Part shown: positions 1-6,853 of the stretch, in pieces
Position numbering within the stretch: the first letter of the stretch is position 1
Layout: every line of letters starts with the position of its first letter
Assembly (NCBI GenBank): GCA_012799265.1
Contig: JAAZLP010000421.1
Location: forward strand, 1 to 13,330
Direction: 5' to 3'
DNA: 13,330 nt
Source of the DNA: Phyllobacteriaceae bacterium
Lineage (GTDB): Bacteria > Pseudomonadota > Alphaproteobacteria > Rhizobiales > Devosiaceae
Program-made: the position numbers and the translations under genes
The notes under the pieces: generated by a model
The model's input: the letters and a program-made list of their open reading frames with translations, nothing else
The model's database searches: none
Told to the model about the DNA's origin: nothing

Positions 1-179
1 AGGTAGTTGAACCCGTTACGCTGCCTGCAGCTAACGGCATCGTGCCCAATGCTGACGCATCGGCGGCGGCACAACAGGTTGCTGCAAGCGTCGAGCCAGA
101 GACGAAGCCTGGCAAGTCGCGCTCCCCGCGCACGAAAGCGCCTGAACCGGAAATCCAACAGATGGGTTTTGAGTTCTAG
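1..179 (+). CDS. C-terminal end of an unidentified protein (5' truncated)
   Basis: Reading from base 3, the frame is open from the window edge to a TAG at 177-179 and gives about 58 residues. The tail is rich in Ala, Pro, Glu, Lys and Ser and ends in the sequence QQMGFEF. Such a low-complexity charged tail is typical of a disordered C-terminus following a folded domain that lies outside the window. It ends exactly where the opposing HAD gene ends: the stop codons of the two genes overlap in the tetramer CTAG at 176-179. That tight convergent packing, with no sensible alternative frame, supports it being a real coding end. I do not recognise the family and assign no function. Confidence 0.55.
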   Translation, partial: VVEPVTLPAANGIVPNADASAAAQQVAASVEPETKPGKSRSPRTKAPEPEIQQMGFEF

Positions 180-880
180 AGCAGCGGAGCGGGCAGGGGA
201 TCGATCAGGCTGCGCCTGACGTCGTTGTGCTGGAACGTCGCTTCCACCGTGCGCTCGAAGTCGGCAGGGGTCCAGACGATCTGGACAGGACCCTCACGCG
301 AATCCATGGCGCCAAGGGCCGCGCGCGCACCGAGCGCAAAGGGGCGGATCTGGCGACCGATAATAGCGCTGGCCGCCTGCGCGGCAGTGATATCCTTGCA
401 CTGATCGCCGATATACCAGATGACGTCCGTGCTGCGCAGATCGCGGCCTATGCCCTGCAGCGCCTTGACGATTGAATCTGGCCAGGGTTTGCCGCGCGAA
501 ACGTCTTCCCGGAACACTGCCGAATTGAAATATTTCTTGAGGTCAAAGGCTTCCAGGACCTGATGGCCATAGCCCCGGCCGAGGCCGTTGCTCACGACGC
601 CGAGGATCACACCCTCGTCGCGAAGCCGCTCAAGCGTCGCGCGCATCGCCGAGCACGGCTCGAGCATCTGCTCTACCGACTTGCGACGCACTTTGTGTAT
701 CGCCTTGTGAACCAGAAGCTTGGGTGCGCGTTGTGCCTGTGCCGAACGGACCCGACGACGAAGTCGGAACCGGGCAACAAGACGCCCCGTCCTGTGCGAG
801 CAATCGTCCAGGAATTCCAGCATCTGCAGTACACGCGGGTTCACGTGGTGCACCAATGTTCCATCGAGATCAAAGAGCAC
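176..880 (-). CDS. HAD-superfamily hydrolase (phosphatase-like)
   Basis: This protein of about 234 residues has all four haloacid dehalogenase motifs in order: motif I FDLDGT (nucleophile D4, acid/base D6), motif II VSN around S97, motif III lysine K131 in GKPWPD, and motif IV GDQCKD (D159, D163). The helical cap region, about residues 15-90, is the usual length for the phosphoglycolate phosphatase-like subgroup. Family members hydrolyse small phosphate esters in the cytoplasm through an aspartyl-phosphate intermediate; the substrate cannot be read from the sequence. The start is uncertain. GTG at 880 leaves only three residues before the nucleophile, and no ATG, GTG or TTG lies further upstream before the in-frame stop at 980-982. 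An in-frame CTG at 908-910 would add ten residues (ADTAKKPTIV-like) and give a more typical N-terminus. It converges with the gene ending at 179. Confidence 0.85.
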   Translation of the reverse strand: MLFDLDGTLVHHVNPRVLQMLEFLDDCSHRTGRLVARFRLRRRVRSAQAQRAPKLLVHKAIHKVRRKSVEQMLEPCSAMRATLERLRDEGVILGVVSNGLGRGYGHQVLEAFDLKKYFNSAVFREDVSRGKPWPDSIVKALQGIGRDLRSTDVIWYIGDQCKDITAAQAASAIIGRQIRPFALGARAALGAMDSREGPVQIVWTPADFERTVEATFQHNDVRRSLIDPLPAPLL

Positions 881-1057
881 GATGGTGGGTTTCTTAGCTG
901 TATCAGCCAGTGGATTGGCCCCCGAAATGAGGCTGCAAATTGGCCCAAAACGCTCCGCAGGGCAAGCGTTAAGGATGAATTAGCCGTGGCTGAGGGGCCT
1001 TAGCGCCGTACCAATCCTTATGTAAATCAAGCATTTCCTGAGTTTTCCACCGGTCGG

Positions 1058-1082
1058 AAGGTGACGTGAGGCCGTTCACCTT
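1058..1082 (-). terminator. Weak hairpin downstream of the AraC gene
   Basis: AAGGTGA at 1058-1064 pairs with TCACCTT at 1076-1082. The stem is extended by a CG/CG pair with one bulged T, around a six-base loop. It lies about 70 bp past the stop of the minus-strand regulator gene, where a terminator would be expected. There is no good T-run in the minus-strand direction (only TT before CCG). It may be a weak terminator or chance. The remaining DNA between the HAD gene and the regulator gene (881-1148) shows nothing else I can support. Confidence 0.25.
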
Positions 1083-1148
1083 TTCTCGATTTCCGGCCCC
1101 GCTCCACCCCTTCGGTCGCGTTATGAGTCGGCGGTGGGAGCGCCCAGT

Positions 1149-2165
1149 TTATCGTCGTGTTTCCTGTGGGGTCTGTCCGAACCGCCGTTTGTAGCATGTG
1201 GCGAAATACTGGCTGGAGGAGAAACCAGCCTCCATGGCGATCTCGGTTATGGACGCATTGGCACGCTCTCCCAGCCATCGTTTTGCCGCCTCGAGACGGA
1301 TCATCTGCAGGAAGCGCACAGGCGTCATGTTGGTCAGCGACTGGCAGTGCTGTGAAAATTGAGTCCGCGAAAGTCCGCATTCGGCCGCCGTGTTTTCCAG
1401 CTTCCAATCTTCATCCAGAGCATGCTGCAGCCGGTCTAGAAAGATCTGCACTGTCCGCTTTGAGCTGGTCAGTTCTTCGTCCAGCTGTGGGTCTTGGCGC
1501 TCCATCTGCTCCATGAAGCGCAGCAACATCATAGAAATGTTGAGCCGCATCCGCGTCTCGCTTCCGATCACATCGCCTTCGGCAACGATATCCGCGATTT
1601 CATGAAAACTACGGGCGACATCACGACTGGCAATCAGCACGTGCTGTTCATTGCGGGAGAGGAGGGTCGTCAACCTCATCATGTCCCGGTCCGACCATCC
1701 CAGCCAGTCCGGCCAGAGCCAATCCTCATGGGGCCGACGCACGCCCACATCGAAAAGTACCCAGACGATCTGACTCGCGGCGACATGCGGGTCACCAAAC
1801 TGGTGCAACTGCCAGGGTCGCACGACAAACATCTGGCCTTCGCCTATGTCATATTCTGCACCGTCGATTTTGAGGCGCATGCTGCCGCGAGCCATGTAGG
1901 CGATTTTCACGCCCTCATTGCAGTGTTCCTTGAGTCCCCAATCCTGCGAGAGTGCGGCATCCCACCCGCCGACGGAAAGCACTTGAGGCAAGGCGTCTCC
2001 CAATGGACGTCCAGGATATTTACGGCGGGCCCAGGCATTTAACGTGACCTTGCCGGCCAGCGAAGCCTCGTAAAGATCCGAGCAATTTCCAGCATAGAGC
2101 AAGGCTCCGGGCTCAGTGAATACGGCTGGCCGGGCGAGTGCGTCTGCTCGTGCCTGTGAATTCAT
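1149..2165 (-). CDS. AraC-family transcriptional regulator
   Basis: This 338-residue cytoplasmic DNA-binding protein is of normal AraC length. Residues about 65-140 form a cupin-like ligand-binding domain (the stretch with G94, D101-G102, GEGQMFVVRPWQLHQF). Residues about 235-338 form the paired helix-turn-helix DNA-binding domain: a first HTH near 257-277 (AAECGLSRTQFSQHCQ) and a second near 306-328 with the family signature ITEIAMEAGFSSSQYFATCYKRRFG split across it, ending in QTPQE. The ATG at 2165 is preceded at good distance by an AGGGAGA ribosome-binding site. The gene diverges from the epimerase/ABC transporter operon, so it is probably a sugar-responsive activator (or dual regulator) of that operon and possibly of itself. 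The effector is not known; the imported sugar or its product is the obvious candidate. Confidence 0.95.
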   Translation of the reverse strand: MNSQARADALARPAVFTEPGALLYAGNCSDLYEASLAGKVTLNAWARRKYPGRPLGDALPQVLSVGGWDAALSQDWGLKEHCNEGVKIAYMARGSMRLKIDGAEYDIGEGQMFVVRPWQLHQFGDPHVAASQIVWVLFDVGVRRPHEDWLWPDWLGWSDRDMMRLTTLLSRNEQHVLIASRDVARSFHEIADIVAEGDVIGSETRMRLNISMMLLRFMEQMERQDPQLDEELTSSKRTVQIFLDRLQHALDEDWKLENTAAECGLSRTQFSQHCQSLTNMTPVRFLQMIRLEAAKRWLGERANASITEIAMEAGFSSSQYFATCYKRRFGQTPQETRR

Positions 2166-2457
2166 CTGATCGTCTCCCTGCGTATAAAAATTACCACTGT
2201 TCGTATTTGAACGCGCAGATTTTGAAGTTAATCAATGTTCACGGAAGTTGTGACGCGTGAGTCAGCCTGTGTCCAGAGTGAATCTAAGTCAATCAGATCA
2301 TGGCGGTCACTCTGTGTTTGGTTTTGTTCGTGAACATCGGGGGGTAACTTAGGTCGCGTGATTTGGTGTTCAAAATATACCGGCGTGGCGCCAGTTTAGT
2401 TCTGTTGTACGTGCCTCAAGCGCTGCAAATGATCTGAACTCTCGGGGAGGGGGTGGC
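2166..2457. promoter_or_regulatory. Divergent control region, AraC gene / ketose operon
   Basis: This is 292 bp of relatively AT-rich DNA between two divergent starts, with no ORF of its own. TGTTC-type elements recur: GTTC/GAAC arms around GTATTT at 2199-2212, TGTTCACG at 2236-2243, a near-perfect palindrome TGTTCGTGAACA at 2325-2336, and TGTTCAAA at 2367-2374. An 8-bp inverted repeat CAGAGTGA (2274-2281) / TCACTCTG (2307-2314) has centres 33 bp apart. A weak -10-like AATATAC lies at 2374-2380 without a consensus -35, as expected of an activator-dependent promoter. Which of these bind the AraC protein is inference. Confidence 0.5.
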
Positions 2458-3324
2458 ATGAAGCTTGGCATTAACTTGTTGTGCTTGACGGATTTTGTGA
2501 CCGAGGAGCACCTGCCGGCAATCAGTCGGATCAAGGCACTCGGCTATGACGGCGTTGAGGTTCCTGTCCTGTCGGGCGCCCCCGAGAATTATGACCGCCT
2601 GGGCAGGGAACTCGACTCGTTGGGGCTGGGCCGTTGCACCACCTCCGTGGTGCCCAGCCCCGACGCCAATCCACTCTCCTCCGATGCGCTGATCCGTCAG
2701 CGCGGCAGGGACCATCTCAACTGGGCCCTGGATTGCGCGATTGCCCTAGGGGCGGAGAGTCTGGGTGGGCCCATTCATGCCCCGATCGGCCATTTCACCG
2801 GGTCCGGCCCCAGCGAAACTGAAATCAGCTACGGGGCGGAAGCACACTACGCCCTGGCCGAAAGAGCCGCAGCCAATGGCCTCTACATCAGCCTCGAACA
2901 CCTCAATCGCTTCGAAACCCACTTCCTCAACACCACGCTGCAGTGTCGGGACTACGCGCGTCGGGTGGATCACCCCGCGTTTCGCATTATGTACGACACC
3001 TTTCACGCCAACATCGAAGAACGCGACCAGGTCGCAGCATACGAGATCGTCGCGCCCCATGTGGGCATAGTTCATGTGTCTGAGAACGATCGGGGTATCC
3101 CTGGGCGCGGTCACATCGATTTCGGTGCCATTCTGCGAGCGGTCCGTCGCTCGGGCTATGATGGTTGGGTCACATTGGAGGCGTTTGGCGCAGGTCTTCC
3201 CGCCATCGCTGCAGCGACCCGGGTCTGGCGTCCGCTCTTCCCCAACTACGAAACGCTGTTTTCCGAAAGCGCTGCCTTCATTCGCCGCGTCTGGGATGCT
3301 GCCGGAAAGGAACTGGCAGCATGA
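2458..3324 (+). CDS. Ketose 3-epimerase-like sugar isomerase (TIM barrel)
   Basis: This 288-residue cytoplasmic protein belongs to the xylose-isomerase-like TIM-barrel / sugar phosphate isomerase-epimerase family. The match to D-tagatose and D-psicose (allulose) 3-epimerases is detailed. The four metal ligands fall at E147 (LEHLNRFE), D180 (YDTFH), H206 (VHVSEN) and E241 (TLEAFG), a constant offset of five from the ligands I recall for the Pseudomonas cichorii enzyme (E152, D185, H211, E246). The substrate-contacting R212 (NDRG), E153 and H183 are also kept. Enzymes with this set interconvert C3 epimers of free ketoses using Mn2+ or a similar metal. The ATG at 2458 has a strong upstream GGGGAGGGGG ribosome-binding site. 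It is the first gene of the operon and its stop overlaps the ATPase start (ATGA). The exact sugar is unknown; a related isomerase on another free sugar remains possible. Confidence 0.85.
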   Translation: MKLGINLLCLTDFVTEEHLPAISRIKALGYDGVEVPVLSGAPENYDRLGRELDSLGLGRCTTSVVPSPDANPLSSDALIRQRGRDHLNWALDCAIALGAESLGGPIHAPIGHFTGSGPSETEISYGAEAHYALAERAAANGLYISLEHLNRFETHFLNTTLQCRDYARRVDHPAFRIMYDTFHANIEERDQVAAYEIVAPHVGIVHVSENDRGIPGRGHIDFGAILRAVRRSGYDGWVTLEAFGAGLPAIAAATRVWRPLFPNYETLFSESAAFIRRVWDAAGKELAA

Positions 3325-4835
3325 GCGGCACACCTGTCATTGAGATGCGCAACATCACCAAGTCCTTTCCCGGCGTGAAAGCGCTGCGCGGGGTCTCCTT
3401 TGCCTGCGGCCGAGGTGAGGTCCATGCGCTCTGCGGCGAAAATGGCGCGGGCAAGTCCACGCTGATCAAGATTCTCTCCGGCGTTTATAAGCCCAATGAG
3501 GGGGAGGTGCTGATCGACGGCAATGTCCAGCACTTCACACACCCGCAGCACGCGCTACTGGCCGGCATCTCGGTCATCTACCAGGAATTTTCCCTGCTGC
3601 CCGAGCGAACCGTGGCGCAAAATCTCTTCCTCGGGCGTGAGCCGCGCAAGAACGGCCTTATCGACAATCGCGCCATGGTCGAGGAAACGCGCCGCGTGCT
3701 GGGGCTGTTCGGTGTTCGCCACAAAATTGAACCAGACACGCTGGTCGCCGACCTGGATGTCGCCAGCCAGCAGATGGTCGAGATCGCCAAGGCCATTTCG
3801 CTCAATGCCAAGGTGATCGTCATGGACGAGCCCACCGCTGCCCTCAACGAGAGCGAGTGCGAGGTCCTGTTCAGCCTCGTCGACCAGTTGCGCGCCTCGG
3901 GCACAGCAATCATCTACATCACCCACCGGATGCGCGAGGTCACGCGTCTCGCCGATCGCGTCACGGTCATAAAGGACGGTGAAGCCACGGCGAGTTTCGA
4001 CCATGTGCCAGCGCCGGAGGTGATCGTCCGGGCGATGGTCGGACGCGACATCGCCGAGTTTTATCCGGAACCCGCCAAGCCGGAGGACATCGGTAGAACG
4101 GTGCTGAAAGTCGAAAAGGGCAGCAACTATGCCCTCCGCGAGATAGATCTCGAATTGCGCGCTGGCGAAATCGTCGGCTTTGCCGGGCTGCAGGGGGCAG
4201 GCCGCACCGCCCTGGCCATGGCCATCTTTGGTGCAGTCCCGTTTACCGGCGGCGCCATTACCTTTGACGGTCGGTCCCGGACCTTTTCGAACCCGCGCGA
4301 CGCCATTCGTGCCGGAATCGGCATGCTTTCCGGCGACCGGAAGGCCAGTGGGCTCGTGCTGATGCAATCTGTCCGCGACAACGGCATGCTCACCTCCCGT
4401 AGCTTCGCCAATGCCGTGGGCAGTGCAGCCGCCAATCAGTTCGTCGATCAAGCCGGGATGACCGCGCTGCTCGACGAGATGCGGGTGAAGGCGCCGTCCT
4501 ATGATCAGGAAATGCGCTTCCTGTCCGGGGGCAATCAGCAAAAGGCCATTGTCGCGCGCTGGCTGGCTCTAAAGCCGAAACTGCTGATCTTTATTGAGCC
4601 GACGCGTGGCATCGACGTCGACGCCAAGGCCAGCATTTACCACCTCATGCGCGATCTCGCCCGCGCTGGCACAGCGGTCATGATGGTGTCCTCCGATCTT
4701 CCCGAAATTCTGGGTGCCTCGGATCGCATCCTGGTCATGCGGGAAGGGACCATCGTCGGTGAGTTCGATCGCAGCGCCAGCGAGGCCGACCTGATGCTCG
4801 CCGCAACGGGTGAAGTAGAGGGAGCTGCGGCATGA
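3321..4835 (+). CDS. Sugar ABC transporter ATP-binding protein, two fused NBDs (CUT2, RbsA/MglA type)
   Basis: This 504-residue cytoplasmic ATPase has two tandem nucleotide-binding domains, the normal length for the ribose/galactose-type family. NBD1 has Walker A GENGAGKST (39-47), Q-loop Q88, a degenerate signature DLDVASQQ (144-151), Walker B VIVMDEPT (165-172) and H-loop H202. NBD2 has a degenerate Walker A GLQGAGRT with K replaced by R295, a canonical signature LSGGNQQ (401-407), a Walker B reading LLIFIEPT (I425 where Asp is usual, with E426 kept), and Ser where NBD1 has its H-loop. So only the site made by NBD1 Walker A and NBD2 signature looks consensus. The ATG at 3321 overlaps the preceding stop; the frame is open further upstream, but only inside the epimerase gene. 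It would energise the two permeases encoded just downstream. Confidence 0.96.
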   Translation: MSGTPVIEMRNITKSFPGVKALRGVSFACGRGEVHALCGENGAGKSTLIKILSGVYKPNEGEVLIDGNVQHFTHPQHALLAGISVIYQEFSLLPERTVAQNLFLGREPRKNGLIDNRAMVEETRRVLGLFGVRHKIEPDTLVADLDVASQQMVEIAKAISLNAKVIVMDEPTAALNESECEVLFSLVDQLRASGTAIIYITHRMREVTRLADRVTVIKDGEATASFDHVPAPEVIVRAMVGRDIAEFYPEPAKPEDIGRTVLKVEKGSNYALREIDLELRAGEIVGFAGLQGAGRTALAMAIFGAVPFTGGAITFDGRSRTFSNPRDAIRAGIGMLSGDRKASGLVLMQSVRDNGMLTSRSFANAVGSAAANQFVDQAGMTALLDEMRVKAPSYDQEMRFLSGGNQQKAIVARWLALKPKLLIFIEPTRGIDVDAKASIYHLMRDLARAGTAVMMVSSDLPEILGASDRILVMREGTIVGEFDRSASEADLMLAATGEVEGAAA

Positions 4836-5815
4836 CGGACACCTCTCTGGCCACCCCGAGACGCCGATTTCGCTTCGATCGAAATGCGTCTGCAATCCTG
4901 CTGATTGCGGCAGTGCTCATCTATCTTGGACTGGTGCTGGCGCTTGGGCAGACGCGTTTCCTGACGCTTGAGAATGTCATTGCCATTCTGACCCGCTCCA
5001 TCACCTTGGGCATCACGGCAATAGGGCAGACCTTTGCCATTCTTGTCGCCTCGATTGACCTGAGCGTCGCAAGCGTCATCTCCGCTGCCGCGGTGGTCAC
5101 TTCTGTGGTGATGAACGGCAACCCGGCCATGATGTTACCCGCCATCGCTGCCGTGCTGGTCATGGGCGCTGTGATCGGGCTAATCAACGGCCTCGTCATC
5201 GCCCGACTGGAGGTCAATCCGCTGATCGCCACCCTGGGCATGTCGCTGATCATCCAGGGGATTTTGTCCTATTTTTACAATAACTTCGCAGGCAACGTTC
5301 CTGCCGAGTTTCAGGTGTTTGCCTATGGCACGATTGGTGTCGTCCCCTATTCGCTGATCTTCATGTTTGCGCTGGCCGGACTGGCCTGGTTCGTACTGCG
5401 ATTTACCCGCTTTGGTTCCGACATCTATTCCGTCGGCGGTAACCAGGACGCCGCCCGACTGGCGGGCATCAAGACGGTGCGGGTCGTCGTCGGCGCCCAT
5501 ATCCTGTGCTCTCTATGCGCTGCCATTGCCGGGATTTATCTCGCCTCTCGCCTGCGCTCTGGCGCGCCATGGATCGGCGCCGAGGGCGTCTATGACCTCG
5601 AATCCATCGCTGTCGTCGTGATTGGCGGGACCGTGCTGGCGGGGGGCAGGGGCGGCGTCTGGGGCACGATGGCGGGCGTTATTATCTTCTCGCTCATCGA
5701 CTCCATCTTCAACGTCGCAGGCGTGGATGCCTTCGTCAAACAGGTGCTCCGCGGCATCATCATTGTGGCCGCCGTCGCCTTCTATGCAGCCCGTTCGCAG
5801 AGGCCCGTGGCATGA
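4832..5815 (+). CDS. Sugar ABC transporter permease (CUT2, RbsC type), first of two
   Basis: This 327-residue inner-membrane protein is of normal RbsC length. A basic cytoplasmic N-terminus (RRRFRFDR, residues 10-17) precedes the first membrane span at about 20-40, followed by several further hydrophobic spans. Family landmarks are SIDLSV (74-79), VNPLIATLGMS (128-138), VGGNQDAARLAGI (201-213), the cytoplasmic loop thought to contact the ATPase, and VIGGTVLAGGRG (263-274). The ATG at 4832 overlaps the ATPase stop (ATGA), so translation is probably coupled. Two distinct RbsC-type permeases follow one another here, as in YtfT/YjfF-like galactofuranose systems, suggesting a heterodimeric channel rather than the RbsC homodimer. 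Confidence 0.95.
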   Translation: MTDTSLATPRRRFRFDRNASAILLIAAVLIYLGLVLALGQTRFLTLENVIAILTRSITLGITAIGQTFAILVASIDLSVASVISAAAVVTSVVMNGNPAMMLPAIAAVLVMGAVIGLINGLVIARLEVNPLIATLGMSLIIQGILSYFYNNFAGNVPAEFQVFAYGTIGVVPYSLIFMFALAGLAWFVLRFTRFGSDIYSVGGNQDAARLAGIKTVRVVVGAHILCSLCAAIAGIYLASRLRSGAPWIGAEGVYDLESIAVVVIGGTVLAGGRGGVWGTMAGVIIFSLIDSIFNVAGVDAFVKQVLRGIIIVAAVAFYAARSQRPVA

Positions 5816-6797
5816 CCGACCTGAGCGCAACCACTCCCATGCCGACCAGGCGCAGCTTTCCCAAGATCAACCCGGTCTATGTGCTTCTGATCGCCTGATC
5901 ATCGCCATCATCGTGATGAACCCGGCCTTCGCCGAACCCACCGGCTACATGAACTATCTCAAGCGCGTCGGGGCCTTGGCCATCCTGTCCGCCGGGGCGC
6001 TCTACGTGATCGTCAGCGGCGGTTTCGATCTCAGTGTTGGCTCTTTGATGACGTTGACCGTTATCGGCTCGTCCATGCTGGCCAGCAATGATCCCAATTC
6101 TACCTATTGGATCATCCCGCTCATGCTCGGCATTGGGGCCGTCGTTGGGCTGATCAACGAGCTGGTCGTCAGCAACCTCAAGGTGCCTTCTCTGATCGCG
6201 ACCCTGGGCATGATGATCTCGCTGAACGGAGTGGCCTTCATGTGGTCTGGGGGCGCCCCACGCGGCTACTTGCCGGACACATTCCGGTTCTTCGGGCGCT
6301 ACAACATCCCAGATGTGCCGCTCATCGGTATCTTGCCGGTCGCAGTCATCTGTCTCGCGGCATTCGGCCTCGTTCTCTGGTGGGGCATGCACCGAACCAA
6401 TTATGGCCGGATGCTGCATGCTGTCGGTGACAACCCGCAGGCTGCGCGATTGGCCGGAGTCCCCGTCAAGAGCGTGCGCATCTCCGCTTTCGTCATCTCA
6501 TCGCTCACCGCCGTGCTCGCCGGCGTCATTCTCGGCGGTCGGGCAGGGGTCTCAGTGGACATCGGCTCCGGCTTTGAGCTTCAGGCAATCACTGCTGCCG
6601 TGATCGGCGGTGCCCAGCTTCTTGGCGGTAGAGGCTCTGTTCCCGCCACCATCGCCGGCGCCCTCGCTCTCGAGGCGATCTTCACCCTGCTTAATCTGCT
6701 CGGTCTGGCCCAACCCATCAGGCTGGTCGTGCAGGGCCTCATTCTCATCGGTGCCGTGGCTTTCGCCACCTACCAGCGCAAACGGGTCGGCCGATGA
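5812..6797 (+). pseudogene. Second RbsC-type sugar permease, interrupted by a one-base frameshift
   Basis: The expected start is ATG at 5812, which overlaps the stop of the first permease (ATGA) as at the two previous junctions. That frame gives 28 plausible residues ending in VYVLLIA, then hits TGA at 5896-5898. The -1 frame continues without a break as LIIAIIVMNP and on to a stop at 6795-6797. Joined, the product is 328 residues, matching the 327 of its neighbour, and the break falls inside the first membrane span. One extra C after the GCC codon at 5893-5895 would restore the frame. The rest is intact: GGFDLSVGS, PSLIATLGM, GDNPQAARLAGV and VIGGAQLLGGRGS are all present. It may be a sequencing or assembly error, a recent mutation, or a gene rescued by re-initiation at GTG 5913 or ATG 5916, which would yield a protein lacking the first span. 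No slippery heptamer is evident. Confidence 0.85.
5893..5898 (+). other. Frameshift point (GCC TGA) in the second RbsC-type permease
   Basis: The codon GCC is followed directly by TGA in the upstream frame. Reading the last C of GCC again, or adding one C, gives CTG ATC ATC and continues the membrane span. A CCC run shortened to CC is the simplest explanation. Confidence 0.8.
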
Positions 6798-6853
6798 GCG
6801 ACTACCTGCAGAACTTTTGCCCCGTGCATTCAAAACCTCAAAGGGAGGACGAC

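Noticed and set aside
3165..3320. Upstream extension of the RbsA-type ATPase to give 556 residues
   Set aside because: The extra 52 residues lie inside the epimerase gene in another frame and show no homology-like pattern; ATG 3321 with ATGA overlap fits the family length.
3555..4541. 328-codon open frame on the minus strand inside the two-domain ATPase gene
   Set aside because: The plus-strand frame has unmistakable ABC ATPase motifs throughout; the antisense translation has no family features and no credible start signal.
5622..5894. Long in-frame extension upstream of the second RbsC-type permease in frame 3
   Set aside because: This part of the open frame lies wholly within the first permease gene, and its translation is not membrane-like. 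The natural N-terminus is encoded from 5812 in another frame, hence the frameshift interpretation.
5887..5900. Programmed -1 ribosomal frameshift site
   Set aside because: CTGATCGCCTGATC has no X XXY YYZ slippery heptamer and I see no convincing downstream pseudoknot or upstream anti-SD-like spacing. A lost C is simpler.
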